Positions 50,235 through 59,303 of a stretch of DNA of 64,000 bases are shown here, in pieces. The stretch's first letter is position 1, and each line of letters opens with the position of its first letter. The position numbers and the translations under genes are program-made. The stretch lies in contig JBFOME010000005.1 of NCBI GenBank assembly GCA_040830705.1, forward strand, positions 1 to 64,000, written 5' to 3'. Source of the DNA: Ruegeria_C sp040830705 (lineage in GTDB: Bacteria; Pseudomonadota; Alphaproteobacteria; Rhodobacterales; Rhodobacteraceae). The notes under the pieces were generated by a model. That model saw only the letters and a program-made list of their open reading frames with translations. It did not search any database and was not told the origin of the DNA.

Positions 50235-51265
50235 CGTCTCATCTCGGGCGCTGGCCCTGTCGAGCGGCCAACGACCAGCTCAGCCTCCAGCATGTGGCTT
50301 TTGTTGGGTGTATCGGGTTGTTCGATCTTTTCGATCAGCATGCGGGACAGAATCTCGCCCGCCTGCTGAACCGAAGATCGGGTAGCGGTAAAGATCGGCA
50401 CGTCAGAGCCATTGCGCAGATAAGACAGATCGTCGTCATGGGTGATGACCGACACATCGCGCGCCATTGTCAGGCCCGCCTCGTCAATCGCCCGGCGCAC
50501 ACCGATGGCCGAGATCATCGAGGCGGCCAGAATCGCAGTGGGCGGATTGTCCATCTTCAGCATGGCGCGCGTTTCATGATGACCGTAGACCTCTGTCATT
50601 TCGGCGCTGCGCATTAGGGCTGAATCAGGCTCTATTCTAGCCGACTTAAGAGCTTCGACATACCCTTCTCGTCGGCGATGTGCGAAATCCATCTGCTCCA
50701 GCCCGTTGATCAATGCGATCCGCTTGTGACCCAGGTCGATCAGAAACTCAGTCGCCCGCTGGAAGGACCGTTTGTTGTTCACGTCCACCCATCCGTAGTC
50801 CTCTTCAATGCCAGAAGATCGGCCATGCACGATGAAGGGCAGACCGATGCGTTTTAGCAGCGGGATGCGCGCGTCATTGACCTTTGGCCCTTGCAGGATG
50901 ACCCCATCAACCGAGCCTTTGGCGACCAGCGCGTGATAGGCCTGCTCCTCATCGCCGTCATCGACGCGGGTGAACATCATGTCATAGCCGCATGCCGCAT
51001 AGGCGCGTGACGCACCGGCCACAAAATCACCAAACACCGGGTTGACCATTTCATGCTGGGTCGAGGCCGGGATTACATGACCGATCACCATTGCACGCCC
51101 GGTCGCCAACCCCTTGGCACGACTGTTCGGACGATAATTATGCGCGCGCGCCGCTTCTTCCACACGCCGCCGGGTGGTTTCGCTCACCTCGGGATAGCCG
51201 TTCAGCGCACGGCTGACGGTGGTCTGCGAAAGTTGCAGCTTTTCGGCGAGGGTTTTCAGGTTCAT
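50231..51265 (-). CDS. aglR: LacI-family repressor of the alpha-glucoside locus
   Basis: A 344-residue LacI-type regulator: helix-turn-helix and hinge at residues 1-60 ('LKTLAEKLQLSQTTVSRALNGYPEVSETTR') and a periplasmic-binding-like sensor domain. It stands divergently from aglEFGAK as aglR does in Sinorhizobium meliloti. Two AAAGCGCTTT palindromes lie in the divergent region, one directly before its own start and one before aglE, so repression of both directions and relief by a glucoside are expected. Confidence 0.9.
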   Translation of the reverse strand: MNLKTLAEKLQLSQTTVSRALNGYPEVSETTRRRVEEAARAHNYRPNSRAKGLATGRAMVIGHVIPASTQHEMVNPVFGDFVAGASRAYAACGYDMMFTRVDDGDEEQAYHALVAKGSVDGVILQGPKVNDARIPLLKRIGLPFIVHGRSSGIEEDYGWVDVNNKRSFQRATEFLIDLGHKRIALINGLEQMDFAHRRREGYVEALKSARIEPDSALMRSAEMTEVYGHHETRAMLKMDNPPTAILAASMISAIGVRRAIDEAGLTMARDVSVITHDDDLSYLRNGSDVPIFTATRSSVQQAGEILSRMLIEKIEQPDTPNKSHMLEAELVVGRSTGPAPEMRR

Positions 51266-51272
51266 CAGACGC

Positions 51273-51286
51273 CCAAAGCGCTTTCA
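51273..51286. promoter_or_regulatory. AglR operator near the aglR start
   Basis: The 10-bp palindrome AAAGCGCTTT (51275-51284) sits 10 bases upstream of the aglR start and matches the centre of the larger palindrome before aglE. LacI-family operators are of this CG-centred form. Suggests autoregulation. Confidence 0.7.
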
Positions 51287-51434
51287 ATTTTCATGGGTAA
51301 TTTGTGGAATGATAATTGAACCACGTCAATATATTTCAGGACATAGGCAAAATTTCACCCAATTTTCGGCCATTTCATTGGGATTTCTATGTAAACTGTT
51401 GACAGAATCTATTTCTTGGCGGCAAAAGAGGAAA

Positions 51435-51450
51435 TCCAAAGCGCTTTGGA
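51435..51450. promoter_or_regulatory. AglR operator before aglE
   Basis: TCCAAAGCGCTTTGGA is a perfect 16-bp palindrome centred on CG, 50 bases upstream of the aglE start. A TTGACA at 51399-51404 could be the -35 box of the agl promoter, placing the operator just downstream of the expected start of transcription, as for LacI-type repression. Confidence 0.8.
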
Positions 51451-51499
51451 AAGCGCCTGAACCAAGGCACCGCACCCCACGCGGTTGGGAGGAGATACA

Positions 51500-52768
51500 A
51501 TGAACAACAAATTGCTCGCGGGAACCGCAGCACTTGCACTGGCCGCTGGCGCGGCGCAGGCCGACAAGGTGACGGTATTCGGCCCCTGGCTGGGGCCAGA
51601 CCAAGAGAACGTCGAGGCCGTGCTGGCCGGCTTTGCCGAAGCCACCGGGCATGAGGTTGCCTATGTCGGTTCAGATAGCTTTGAGCAGCAGATTCGCATC
51701 GACGCCGAAGCAGGTTCAGCCCCCAATGTGGCTGTCTTTCCGCAGCCCGGGCTGGCCTCGGACATGGCAGGCGAAGGGTTTCTGACACCACTTGCAGAGG
51801 GAACCAGTGACTGGGTGCGCGACAACTACGCAGCCGGGCAATCCTGGGTCGATCTGGGAACCTATGCCGGCCCGGATGGCGCCGAAGACCTTTATGGGTT
51901 CTTCTACAAGGTCGATGTGAAATCACTTGTTTGGTATAGCCCCGAAAACTTCGAAGATGCAGGCTATGAGGTACCGACCACGTTAGAAGAGCTGAAAGAG
52001 CTCACCGACCAAATCGTGGCGGATGGTGAAACACCCTGGTGCATCGGTCTGGGCTCGGGCGGCGCAACCGGCTGGCCTGCAACCGATTGGGTCGAGGATA
52101 TGATGCTGCGCACCCAGCCGCCCGAAGTTTATGACGCCTGGGTCTCGAACGAGACCAAGTTCAACGACCCCGCGGTGATCGGCGCAATCGAGGAGTTCGG
52201 TGCCTTCGCCCGCAATGACGACTATGTTGCCGGTGGCGCGGGTGCTGTGGCGACAACCGACTTCCGCGACAGCCCCAAGGGCCTCTTCAGCTCGCCCCCG
52301 CAATGCTACATGCATAAGCAGGCCAGCTTTATCCCTGCCTTCTTCCCCGAAGGCACTGTTGTGGGTGAAGATGCAGACTTCTTCTACTTCCCAGCCTACG
52401 AGGGCAAGGATTTGGGCAGCCCGGTTCTGGGCGCAGGGACACTTTGGGCGATCACCAATGACAACCAGGGCGCACATGACCTGATCAACTACCTTCAGTC
52501 ACCTGAAGCGCATGAGATCTGGATGGCCCGCACCGGTTTCCTGACGCCGCACAAGGGTGTCGATACATCGGTCTTCTCCGATCCGACTTTGAAGAAGATG
52601 AACGACATCCTGCTGGGTGCCACCACCTTCCGGTTTGATGGATCCGACCTGATGCCAGGCGGTGTTGGTGCCGGTACTTTCTGGACCGGAATGGTCGACT
52701 ATACCGGCGGCAAAGACGCCCAGGAAGTCGCGGACGAAATCCAGTCCTCCTGGGACGCATTGCAATAA
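51500..52768 (+). CDS. aglE: Alpha-glucoside ABC transporter, substrate-binding protein
   Basis: A 422-residue periplasmic binding protein (family 1 of extracellular solute-binding proteins). The signal peptide is residues 1-22 with cleavage likely after 'AGAAQA'. The mature part begins 'DKVTVFGPWLGPDQENVEAVL' and matches AglE in length. It binds sucrose, maltose or trehalose-like alpha-glucosides for import by AglFGK. GGAGGAG upstream of the ATG. First gene of the aglEFGAK operon. Confidence 0.9.
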   Translation: MNNKLLAGTAALALAAGAAQADKVTVFGPWLGPDQENVEAVLAGFAEATGHEVAYVGSDSFEQQIRIDAEAGSAPNVAVFPQPGLASDMAGEGFLTPLAEGTSDWVRDNYAAGQSWVDLGTYAGPDGAEDLYGFFYKVDVKSLVWYSPENFEDAGYEVPTTLEELKELTDQIVADGETPWCIGLGSGGATGWPATDWVEDMMLRTQPPEVYDAWVSNETKFNDPAVIGAIEEFGAFARNDDYVAGGAGAVATTDFRDSPKGLFSSPPQCYMHKQASFIPAFFPEGTVVGEDADFFYFPAYEGKDLGSPVLGAGTLWAITNDNQGAHDLINYLQSPEAHEIWMARTGFLTPHKGVDTSVFSDPTLKKMNDILLGATTFRFDGSDLMPGGVGAGTFWTGMVDYTGGKDAQEVADEIQSSWDALQ

Positions 52769-52846
52769 CCCCCACTCACTCATGAGCAGGGGCAGTCCGG
52801 CAAAACCCGGGCTGCCTCACCCTTCCCCTTCCCGGAGCATTGAGAG

Positions 52847-53854
52847 ATGAGCCCAGCGCTGCAGGGTCTTATGACCATAGTGATCGGAGTGGTCGGTTGT
52901 GTCGGCTATTTCTACCTCTCCAACCAGTTTCTCGACAAAGTTCTCTACCCGCCACGCGGGCCGAATGCGGGCCGCAACATCAACCGCGCCAACCTGATCC
53001 GGCCCTGGCTGTTCCTATTTCCGGCGCTGTTCGCCTTGGGCCTCTACTTGGCCTATCCCGTCGTCGAAACCTTGCGCCTGTCGCTCACTGATCGCGTGCC
53101 CGGCGGGGGTTATGAATGGGTCGGCCTGCGGAACTACCAGCAGATGATGCAGGAACCCAAATTCTGGGAAGCCATGCGCAACAACATGCTTTGGCTGATC
53201 GTGGTGCCCGCGCTATCCACTGCCTTTGGGCTTCTGGCGGCGCAACTCACCGACCGCATCCGCTGGGGCAATCTAGCGAAATCGCTGATTTTCATGCCGA
53301 TGGCGATCTCATTTGTCGGCGCGGCAGTGATCTGGAAGCTGGTCTATGACACGAGGCCAGTCGAGCAGGATCAAATCGGTGTGCTGAACGCCATCTACAT
53401 GGCGATTGGCGGTTCAGAACCACAGACGTGGCTGACCACGCCTTTCTGGAACTCGTTCTTTCTGATGATTGTGCTGATCTGGATTCAGACCGGATTTGCC
53501 ATGGTGATCCTGTCCGCAGCCCTGCGTGGCATCCCCGAGGAAACCGTCGAGGCAGCCATCGTCGACGGTGCGAACCCATTCCAGATCTTCTTCAAGATTA
53601 AGGTGCCGCAGATCAAGAACACCATTCTGGTGGTCTGGACCACGATCACCATCACCGTGCTCAAGGTCTTTGACATCGTCTTTGCCATGACCAACGGACA
53701 ATGGGAGACGCAGGTTCTCGCCAACTACATGTTCGACAAACTGTTTCGCGCCAATGACTGGGGCGTGGGCTCGGCCTCAGCCATTGTGATCATGATCTTG
53801 GTGCTGCCAATCCTGGTCTGGAACGTGCGCAACGCCCGCGCCGAAATGAAATAG
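52847..53854 (+). CDS. aglF: Alpha-glucoside ABC transporter, permease AglF
   Basis: A 335-residue inner-membrane permease with a large number of hydrophobic segments and the EAA loop 'LRGIPEETVEAAIVDGANPFQIFFKIKVP' near residue 225-255 that contacts the ATPase. The N-terminal extension with an extra membrane segment before 'NRANLIRPWLFLFPALFALGLYLAYP' is typical of AglF. 78 bases after aglE. Confidence 0.9.
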   Translation: MSPALQGLMTIVIGVVGCVGYFYLSNQFLDKVLYPPRGPNAGRNINRANLIRPWLFLFPALFALGLYLAYPVVETLRLSLTDRVPGGGYEWVGLRNYQQMMQEPKFWEAMRNNMLWLIVVPALSTAFGLLAAQLTDRIRWGNLAKSLIFMPMAISFVGAAVIWKLVYDTRPVEQDQIGVLNAIYMAIGGSEPQTWLTTPFWNSFFLMIVLIWIQTGFAMVILSAALRGIPEETVEAAIVDGANPFQIFFKIKVPQIKNTILVVWTTITITVLKVFDIVFAMTNGQWETQVLANYMFDKLFRANDWGVGSASAIVIMILVLPILVWNVRNARAEMK

Positions 53855-53865
53855 GGAGTGCCGAG

Positions 53866-55014
53866 ATGAACAATATCGCTGGCTCAAGATCGGCACTGGT
53901 CTGGATCGTCAATCTCTGCGTGCTGGGGCTTGTCTGCCTCTGGCTCTTCCCGACATTTGGCCTATTCGTGTCCTCCTTCCGCACCGCGGATCAGATCGCC
54001 ACAAGCGGCTGGTGGCGGGCGATGTTCGCCTCGGAGCAGAACCTGACCCTGCGCACCGCCGCGCCCGAGACGCAGGTCCAACAAGGCGACATGTATGTGA
54101 TCGAGGGCAATCTGTTCGGCGACAACCCGGATGCTGTGATCTCGGTCTGGGGCGTTTCGTCACGTGATATCGACGCCTATACGCCGGGCGAGACCGCCGA
54201 GTTGCGGCGCGGGGGCGAGATCACGGTCCAGGCCGATGGCGGCTACCGGTTGGTGAATAGCGAGGCTTTCGAAGGCAATCGCGGCCCGCGTGTCTTTGTG
54301 ACCGCAACAACGCCGCCGGAGCTGACATTCCAGAATTACAAGAACATCCTGTTTGACCCGGCAAACGTGGATGGCATGGCCAAGGCGTTTTTCAACACGC
54401 TAACCGTGACGATCCCCGCTACGATCATCCCTATTCTAGTGGCCGCATTCGCCGCTTATGCGCTTGCCTGGATGGAGTTCCCCGGCCGTGCCCTGCTGAT
54501 CGCGGCGGTGGTGGGTCTGCTGGTGGTGCCCTTGCAACTTGCGCTGATCCCTCTCCTTAAACTGCATTTGGGCGTCGGGATCGGCAAAAGCTATCTTGGC
54601 ATCTGGCTGGCGCATACCGGGTTCGGGCTACCGCTCGCGATCTACCTGCTCAGGAACTACATGGCAGGTCTTCCGCGCGACATCATCGAAAACGCGCGGG
54701 TGGACGGGGCCACGGATTTCCAGATCTTCACCAAGATCATCCTGCCGCTCAGCTTCCCGGCATTGGCCTCCTTTGCGATTTTTCAGTTCCTGTGGACATG
54801 GAACGACCTACTGGTCGCCAAAGTGTTCCTGATCGACGCGTCCGGGCAAACCACCGTGATGACCGCGCAGATTGTCGAGCTGATGGGCACGCGCGGCGGC
54901 AACTGGGAAATCCTTGCTACAGCGGCTTTCGTATCAATTGCGGTACCGCTGATGGTCTTCTTCGCAATGCAAAAATACCTGGTCCGCGGATTGCTGGCCG
55001 GCTCTGTCAAATAG
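53866..55014 (+). CDS. aglG: Alpha-glucoside ABC transporter, permease AglG
   Basis: A 382-residue permease. The first membrane segment is followed by a periplasmic insert of roughly 115 residues (from 'WRAMFASEQNLTLRTAAP'), a feature of AglG, before the five remaining segments. EAA loop 'LPRDIIENARVDGATDFQIFTKIILPL'. Starts 11 bases after aglF. Confidence 0.9.
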   Translation: MNNIAGSRSALVWIVNLCVLGLVCLWLFPTFGLFVSSFRTADQIATSGWWRAMFASEQNLTLRTAAPETQVQQGDMYVIEGNLFGDNPDAVISVWGVSSRDIDAYTPGETAELRRGGEITVQADGGYRLVNSEAFEGNRGPRVFVTATTPPELTFQNYKNILFDPANVDGMAKAFFNTLTVTIPATIIPILVAAFAAYALAWMEFPGRALLIAAVVGLLVVPLQLALIPLLKLHLGVGIGKSYLGIWLAHTGFGLPLAIYLLRNYMAGLPRDIIENARVDGATDFQIFTKIILPLSFPALASFAIFQFLWTWNDLLVAKVFLIDASGQTTVMTAQIVELMGTRGGNWEILATAAFVSIAVPLMVFFAMQKYLVRGLLAGSVK

Positions 55015-55023
55015 GGTAAACAC

Positions 55024-56685
55024 ATGAACGCTCAAATGGCTCCTCAACCGGGTGTTCCGGTCGAATCCGCATCGGACTGGTGGCGGGGCGGGGTGATCTA
55101 TCAGATCTATCCGCGCAGCTTTCAGGACAGCAACGGCGACGGCATCGGCGATCTGGCCGGGATCACGCAACGGCTGGATTATGTCGCGTCGCTTGGCGTC
55201 GATGCCATCTGGATCTCGCCATTCTTCAAGTCACCGATGAAGGATTTCGGATATGATGTCAGCGACTATCGCGATGTCGACCCGATGTTCGGCACGCTGG
55301 ATGATTTCGACGCGCTGCTGACTCGTGCCCATGCGCTTGGGCTGAAGGTGATGATCGATCTGGTGCTGTCCCATACCTCGGATCAGCACCCGTGGTTTGC
55401 CGAGAGCCGGGTGTCGCGCGACACCCCAAAATCCAACTGGTATGTCTGGGCCGATCCAAAACCGGACGGAACGCCCCCCAATAACTGGCTAGCGATCTTT
55501 GGCGGCTCGGCCTGGCAATGGGATGCGCGCCGGCGGCAGTATTACCTGCACAACTTCCTGACCTCGCAACCAGACCTGAATTTCCACGAACCCCAAGTGC
55601 AGGATGCCCTGCTGGATGTGGCCCGATTCTGGCTGGATCGCGGAGTGGACGGGTTCCGGCTGGACACGATCAACTTCTATTTCCACGACAAGGATTTGCG
55701 CGACAATCCCCCATTGCCAGAGGCTGAGCGCAATGACAGCATCGCGCCACAGGTGAACCCCTATAACCATCAGGATCACCTCTATTCGAAAAGCCAGCCA
55801 GAAAACCTGGCCTTTCTGGAACGGCTCCGGGCGCTCACCGACAGTTACGATGCCCGCGCCTGTCTGGGCGAGGTGGGCGATGCCCATCGCGGCCTTGAGA
55901 TCATGGGCCAATACACGGCGGGCGAGACGCGTATGCATATGTGCTACGCTTTCGAGTTTCTCGAAGGCCGCCGGGCGACGGCTGAGCGCATCGTCAATGT
56001 CTTTAAGGATCTGGAGGCCGCGGCCCCCGATGGCTGGGCCTGCTGGGCCTTTTCGAACCACGACGTGCAGCGCCATGCTAGCCGCTGGGGCCTGAGCGAC
56101 GACGCTTTGCGCGCCTATACCACGCTGATGATGTGCCTGCGCGGCTCAGTCTGCCTCTATCAAGGAGAAGAGCTGGGTCTGCCCGAGGCAGATGTGGCTT
56201 TTGAGGACCTTCAGGACCCCTACGGCATTGAGTTCTGGCCCGAATTCAAGGGCCGCGACGGCTGCCGCACGCCTATGGTCTGGCAGACACAAGCGGAAAA
56301 CGCGGGCTTTGGTAGTGGCAAGAGCTGGCTACCGGTCAGCCCGGCCCATGCCGCCGCCGCCGTTGATCGGCAAGAACAAGACCCCGAGGCCATGCTGCAT
56401 CACTACCGTCGCGCCATCGCGCTGCGTGGCGCGCACCCAGCCCTGCAGGCGGGTCGTCAGGACGGCTTGCAGGCTGAGGGCAACGTACTGAGTTTCCAGC
56501 GCTGCCAATCAACCGAGACGCTCTTCTGCGCCTTCAACCTCGGAGAGGAACCGGTGGCTGTCACCCTGCCCGAAGGGACATGGAAAGCGGTGAGTCAGGG
56601 GATGCAAGGCGCCGTAACACCGCAAGGCCAGCACACCATGCTTGGGGCTTGGGGCTATCTGGTCGCAAAACGGGTGGAGGGCTGA
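55024..56685 (+). CDS. aglA: Alpha-glucosidase of family GH13
   Basis: A 553-residue GH13 enzyme of the oligo-1,6-glucosidase/alpha-glucosidase subfamily. The four conserved regions are 'DLVLSHTSDQHPWF', 'GVDGFRLDTINFYFHD' (nucleophile Asp), 'CLGEVGD' (acid/base Glu) and 'FSNHDVQRHASRW' (third Asp). It lacks a signal peptide and cleaves alpha-glucosides after uptake. Located inside the operon as aglA, 9 bases after aglG. Confidence 0.93.
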   Translation: MNAQMAPQPGVPVESASDWWRGGVIYQIYPRSFQDSNGDGIGDLAGITQRLDYVASLGVDAIWISPFFKSPMKDFGYDVSDYRDVDPMFGTLDDFDALLTRAHALGLKVMIDLVLSHTSDQHPWFAESRVSRDTPKSNWYVWADPKPDGTPPNNWLAIFGGSAWQWDARRRQYYLHNFLTSQPDLNFHEPQVQDALLDVARFWLDRGVDGFRLDTINFYFHDKDLRDNPPLPEAERNDSIAPQVNPYNHQDHLYSKSQPENLAFLERLRALTDSYDARACLGEVGDAHRGLEIMGQYTAGETRMHMCYAFEFLEGRRATAERIVNVFKDLEAAAPDGWACWAFSNHDVQRHASRWGLSDDALRAYTTLMMCLRGSVCLYQGEELGLPEADVAFEDLQDPYGIEFWPEFKGRDGCRTPMVWQTQAENAGFGSGKSWLPVSPAHAAAAVDRQEQDPEAMLHHYRRAIALRGAHPALQAGRQDGLQAEGNVLSFQRCQSTETLFCAFNLGEEPVAVTLPEGTWKAVSQGMQGAVTPQGQHTMLGAWGYLVAKRVEG

Positions 56686-56689
56686 CATC

Positions 56690-57781
56690 ATGGCTGATTT
56701 GAAACTTACCAATGTCGAAAAAACCTATGCCGAGAGCGTCAATGTCCTCAACAACATCAATCTGGACATCAAGACCGGCGAGTTAATCGTTTTTGTCGGC
56801 CCCTCTGGCTGCGGCAAATCCACCCTGCTGCGAATGATCGCCGGGCTTGAAAAGATCACCGGTGGGGAACTGACCATCGATGGCGACGTCATGAACGACG
56901 TGCCCCCGGCGCAGCGCGGCATTGCGATGGTGTTCCAGTCATATGCGCTTTATCCGCATATGACCGTGCGCGATAACATGGCTTTTGCCCTGAAGATCGC
57001 CAAGAAATCCAAGGACGAGATCGACAAGGCGGTCGAAAAAGCGGCCAAAGTCCTTCAGTTAGAGCCTTATCTGGACCGCCTACCCAAGGCATTATCCGGC
57101 GGCCAGCGCCAGCGCGTGGCCATTGGCCGCTCGATCGTGCGCGATCCGAAAGTATACCTGTTTGACGAACCACTCTCGAACTTAGACGCCGCGCTGCGTG
57201 TTGCTACGCGGATTGAAATTGCACGGCTGAAAGAGGCGATGCCAGATCGCACCATGATCTATGTGACCCACGATCAGGTCGAGGCGATGACACTGGCCAG
57301 CCGCATCGTGGTGCTGGCCAACAAGGGCATCGCCCAGGTTGGAACGCCGCTGGAGCTATATGAAACGCCCGAGAACGAGTTTGTTGCCCAGTTCATCGGC
57401 TCACCTTCAATGAACCTGCTGCCCGGCAGGATCACAGGCACCGGTGCACAGACAACCATCACACTCGATGGCGGCGGCAAAGCTGTTTCCAGTATCCCAA
57501 CAACCGCTGCTGATGATGGGAAACAGGTGAATATCGGGGTCCGGCCCGAGGACATGACACCAACCGAGGGCGACTATCTGTTCAAGGGTAAAGTGGACAT
57601 TACCGAGGCCCTTGGTGAGGTGACGCTGCTCTACTTCGAACCTGTAGCGGGCGCGGAACCGGTCATTGCCAAACTGCCCGGCATACAGCGTGACCTGCGC
57701 GGCAGCGATGTGGCGCTGACCGCAGAACCGTCAAAAATTCACCTGTTTCACCAAGGCCAGTCGATGCGCCCCAAGTCCTGA
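56690..57781 (+). CDS. aglK: Alpha-glucoside ABC transporter, ATP-binding protein
   Basis: A 363-residue MalK/AglK-type ATPase: Walker A 'VGPSGCGKST', signature 'LSGGQRQRVAIGRS', Walker B 'VYLFDEPLSNLDA', switch His in 'YVTHDQVEAM', then a C-terminal regulatory TOBE-type domain from ~240. The ATG at 56690 is close to the aglA stop (4 bases). Last gene of the operon, with a hairpin overlapping its stop. Confidence 0.93.
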   Translation: MADLKLTNVEKTYAESVNVLNNINLDIKTGELIVFVGPSGCGKSTLLRMIAGLEKITGGELTIDGDVMNDVPPAQRGIAMVFQSYALYPHMTVRDNMAFALKIAKKSKDEIDKAVEKAAKVLQLEPYLDRLPKALSGGQRQRVAIGRSIVRDPKVYLFDEPLSNLDAALRVATRIEIARLKEAMPDRTMIYVTHDQVEAMTLASRIVVLANKGIAQVGTPLELYETPENEFVAQFIGSPSMNLLPGRITGTGAQTTITLDGGGKAVSSIPTTAADDGKQVNIGVRPEDMTPTEGDYLFKGKVDITEALGEVTLLYFEPVAGAEPVIAKLPGIQRDLRGSDVALTAEPSKIHLFHQGQSMRPKS

Positions 57782-57791
57782 CCTGGGGCGC
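57766..57791 (+). terminator. Hairpin at the aglK stop
   Basis: GCGCCCCA (57766-57773) pairs with TGGGGCGC (57784-57791) around a 10-base loop over the aglK stop. No T tract follows. As the next gene is convergent (stop at 57797), it may serve both strands as a transcription barrier or mRNA end. Confidence 0.5.
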
Positions 57792-57796
57792 AATGT

Positions 57797-59293
57797 TCAC
57801 GTAGCCGGCCGGGGTTCACCTTCTGGTGTGTCAGTGGGCTGAACCTCGCCGTCCAGAATTTCGGGCTCATCCGGCACGTCTTCTGTCTCTTCGACCTCGT
57901 CGGATTTATCTTCCAACGCACCGAGGATCAGCGGCAGCATCTGCGCCCCGGTCGCTGTCGCGACCTCCTGCTTGGCGGGCGCGGTCCAGGTCAGCGTGTC
58001 GAAACTGCCGCAATTGGGGCAGACCGGCGCCCATTCGGACTGGATGTCGTGGCAATTGTCGCAGACCCATTGCGGGCCGCGCGGGGCAGTCAGCGCCTTG
58101 GCCAACCAGCCCTGAACCACCGCATCCGATGCACCCTCGCCCCGCTCAATGGCGGCCATGAGGGTAAAGACACGAGCATCCGCATCCTCCATCTCGACAA
58201 GATCGCCCAGCGCGCGGCGCGCTTCCGGGAAGTCTTCGGCCACAACGTTCAGCTCGGCCATGACCAGCCGCGTTTCCGGATCGTTGGGATGCAACCGTGA
58301 CAGCGCCGAAAAGCGACGGACCCGGTTTGCCGGCGTCTCATCAGGGTCGATCTCGGCAAAGGCATGGGCCAGTTCGGGATGGGGGCGGACCTCCCAGGCT
58401 TTCTTGAGGATCTTGGTGGCGTTGCGCGGCTTGCCCTTGGCGATATGTGCCCGCGCTGCCATGGCGGCAGCTGGGATCAAGTCAGGCGACAGGCGATTGG
58501 CCTCGATCGCACGCTCCTGCTGGTCGACGTTGCCGTCTTCGTCCAGCAACTCTTTTGCCTCAGACAGGGCCAGCACCGCATCGCGCCGCTTGTAAACATC
58601 GCGTGGCAACGACCCGGATTTGAGCTTCGCGGTCAGCGTCGATCGGGCACCGGCCCAATCCTGCGCCTTGGTCTGCAAGCTCAGCAGAACATCCTGCGTA
58701 TCGCCATGTTTCGGCTTCAGCTCCAGTGCCTTTTCGGCCAGCTTGCGTGCGGTGTCCTCGTCGCCATCTGCCAGCTTCTGCTTCATGATCCCGCGCACAC
58801 CGACAAAGCGGGTCGCATTGTTGGTCACTAGTTTCTTGTAGGTCTCGGCAGCACGCTTGGTGTCGCCATTCATTTCGGCGGCCTGCGCCACCAGCAGATT
58901 GGTGAGTTCGGGCTTTTGCAGCAGCTTTTCGGCCTTGTTGGCCTTGGCCATGGCGACGCTCCCCTCACCCGAGGCCAACGCCATCACGCTATCGGCCAGC
59001 GCCTGATAACCCCGACGCTCGCGACCGCGGTCGAAATAGCGCGACATCGCGGTTTCATCCCCGTTGAGGAATTTCAGCGTCGCGATCAGCAACGTAAGCA
59101 GCTTGAAGAACAGCCAGACCAGAAAAACCAACACGATCAGCGCGAGAACCGATTGTAGCGGGCCAAGCGTGTATTCGGTTCCGGCGATCGTAATCTGTAC
59201 GCCGCCCTGTGTATCCATCAGATACCCGGCACCCAATGCCAGCAGCGCGACAATCGCCACCAGAACGAGAATTTTGAGCAGTGACCAAAGCAT
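57797..59293 (-). CDS. hemY: HemY-like TPR membrane protein with a C-terminal zinc ribbon
   Basis: A 498-residue protein. Two N-terminal membrane segments (residues ~7-26 and 47-70), then a HemY_N region and tetratricopeptide-like helices over ~90-400. Near the end 'WVCDNCHDIQSEWAPVCPNCGSFD' gives two CxxC pairs of a rubredoxin/zinc-ribbon type, reminiscent of LapB. The name HemY comes from linkage to haem genes; the role in haem synthesis is not proven. It is downstream of the mitofilin-like gene (10 bases) and hemD. Confidence 0.85.
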   Translation of the reverse strand: MLWSLLKILVLVAIVALLALGAGYLMDTQGGVQITIAGTEYTLGPLQSVLALIVLVFLVWLFFKLLTLLIATLKFLNGDETAMSRYFDRGRERRGYQALADSVMALASGEGSVAMAKANKAEKLLQKPELTNLLVAQAAEMNGDTKRAAETYKKLVTNNATRFVGVRGIMKQKLADGDEDTARKLAEKALELKPKHGDTQDVLLSLQTKAQDWAGARSTLTAKLKSGSLPRDVYKRRDAVLALSEAKELLDEDGNVDQQERAIEANRLSPDLIPAAAMAARAHIAKGKPRNATKILKKAWEVRPHPELAHAFAEIDPDETPANRVRRFSALSRLHPNDPETRLVMAELNVVAEDFPEARRALGDLVEMEDADARVFTLMAAIERGEGASDAVVQGWLAKALTAPRGPQWVCDNCHDIQSEWAPVCPNCGSFDTLTWTAPAKQEVATATGAQMLPLILGALEDKSDEVEETEDVPDEPEILDGEVQPTDTPEGEPRPAT

Positions 59294-59303
59294 GGCGGGT
59301 CCT

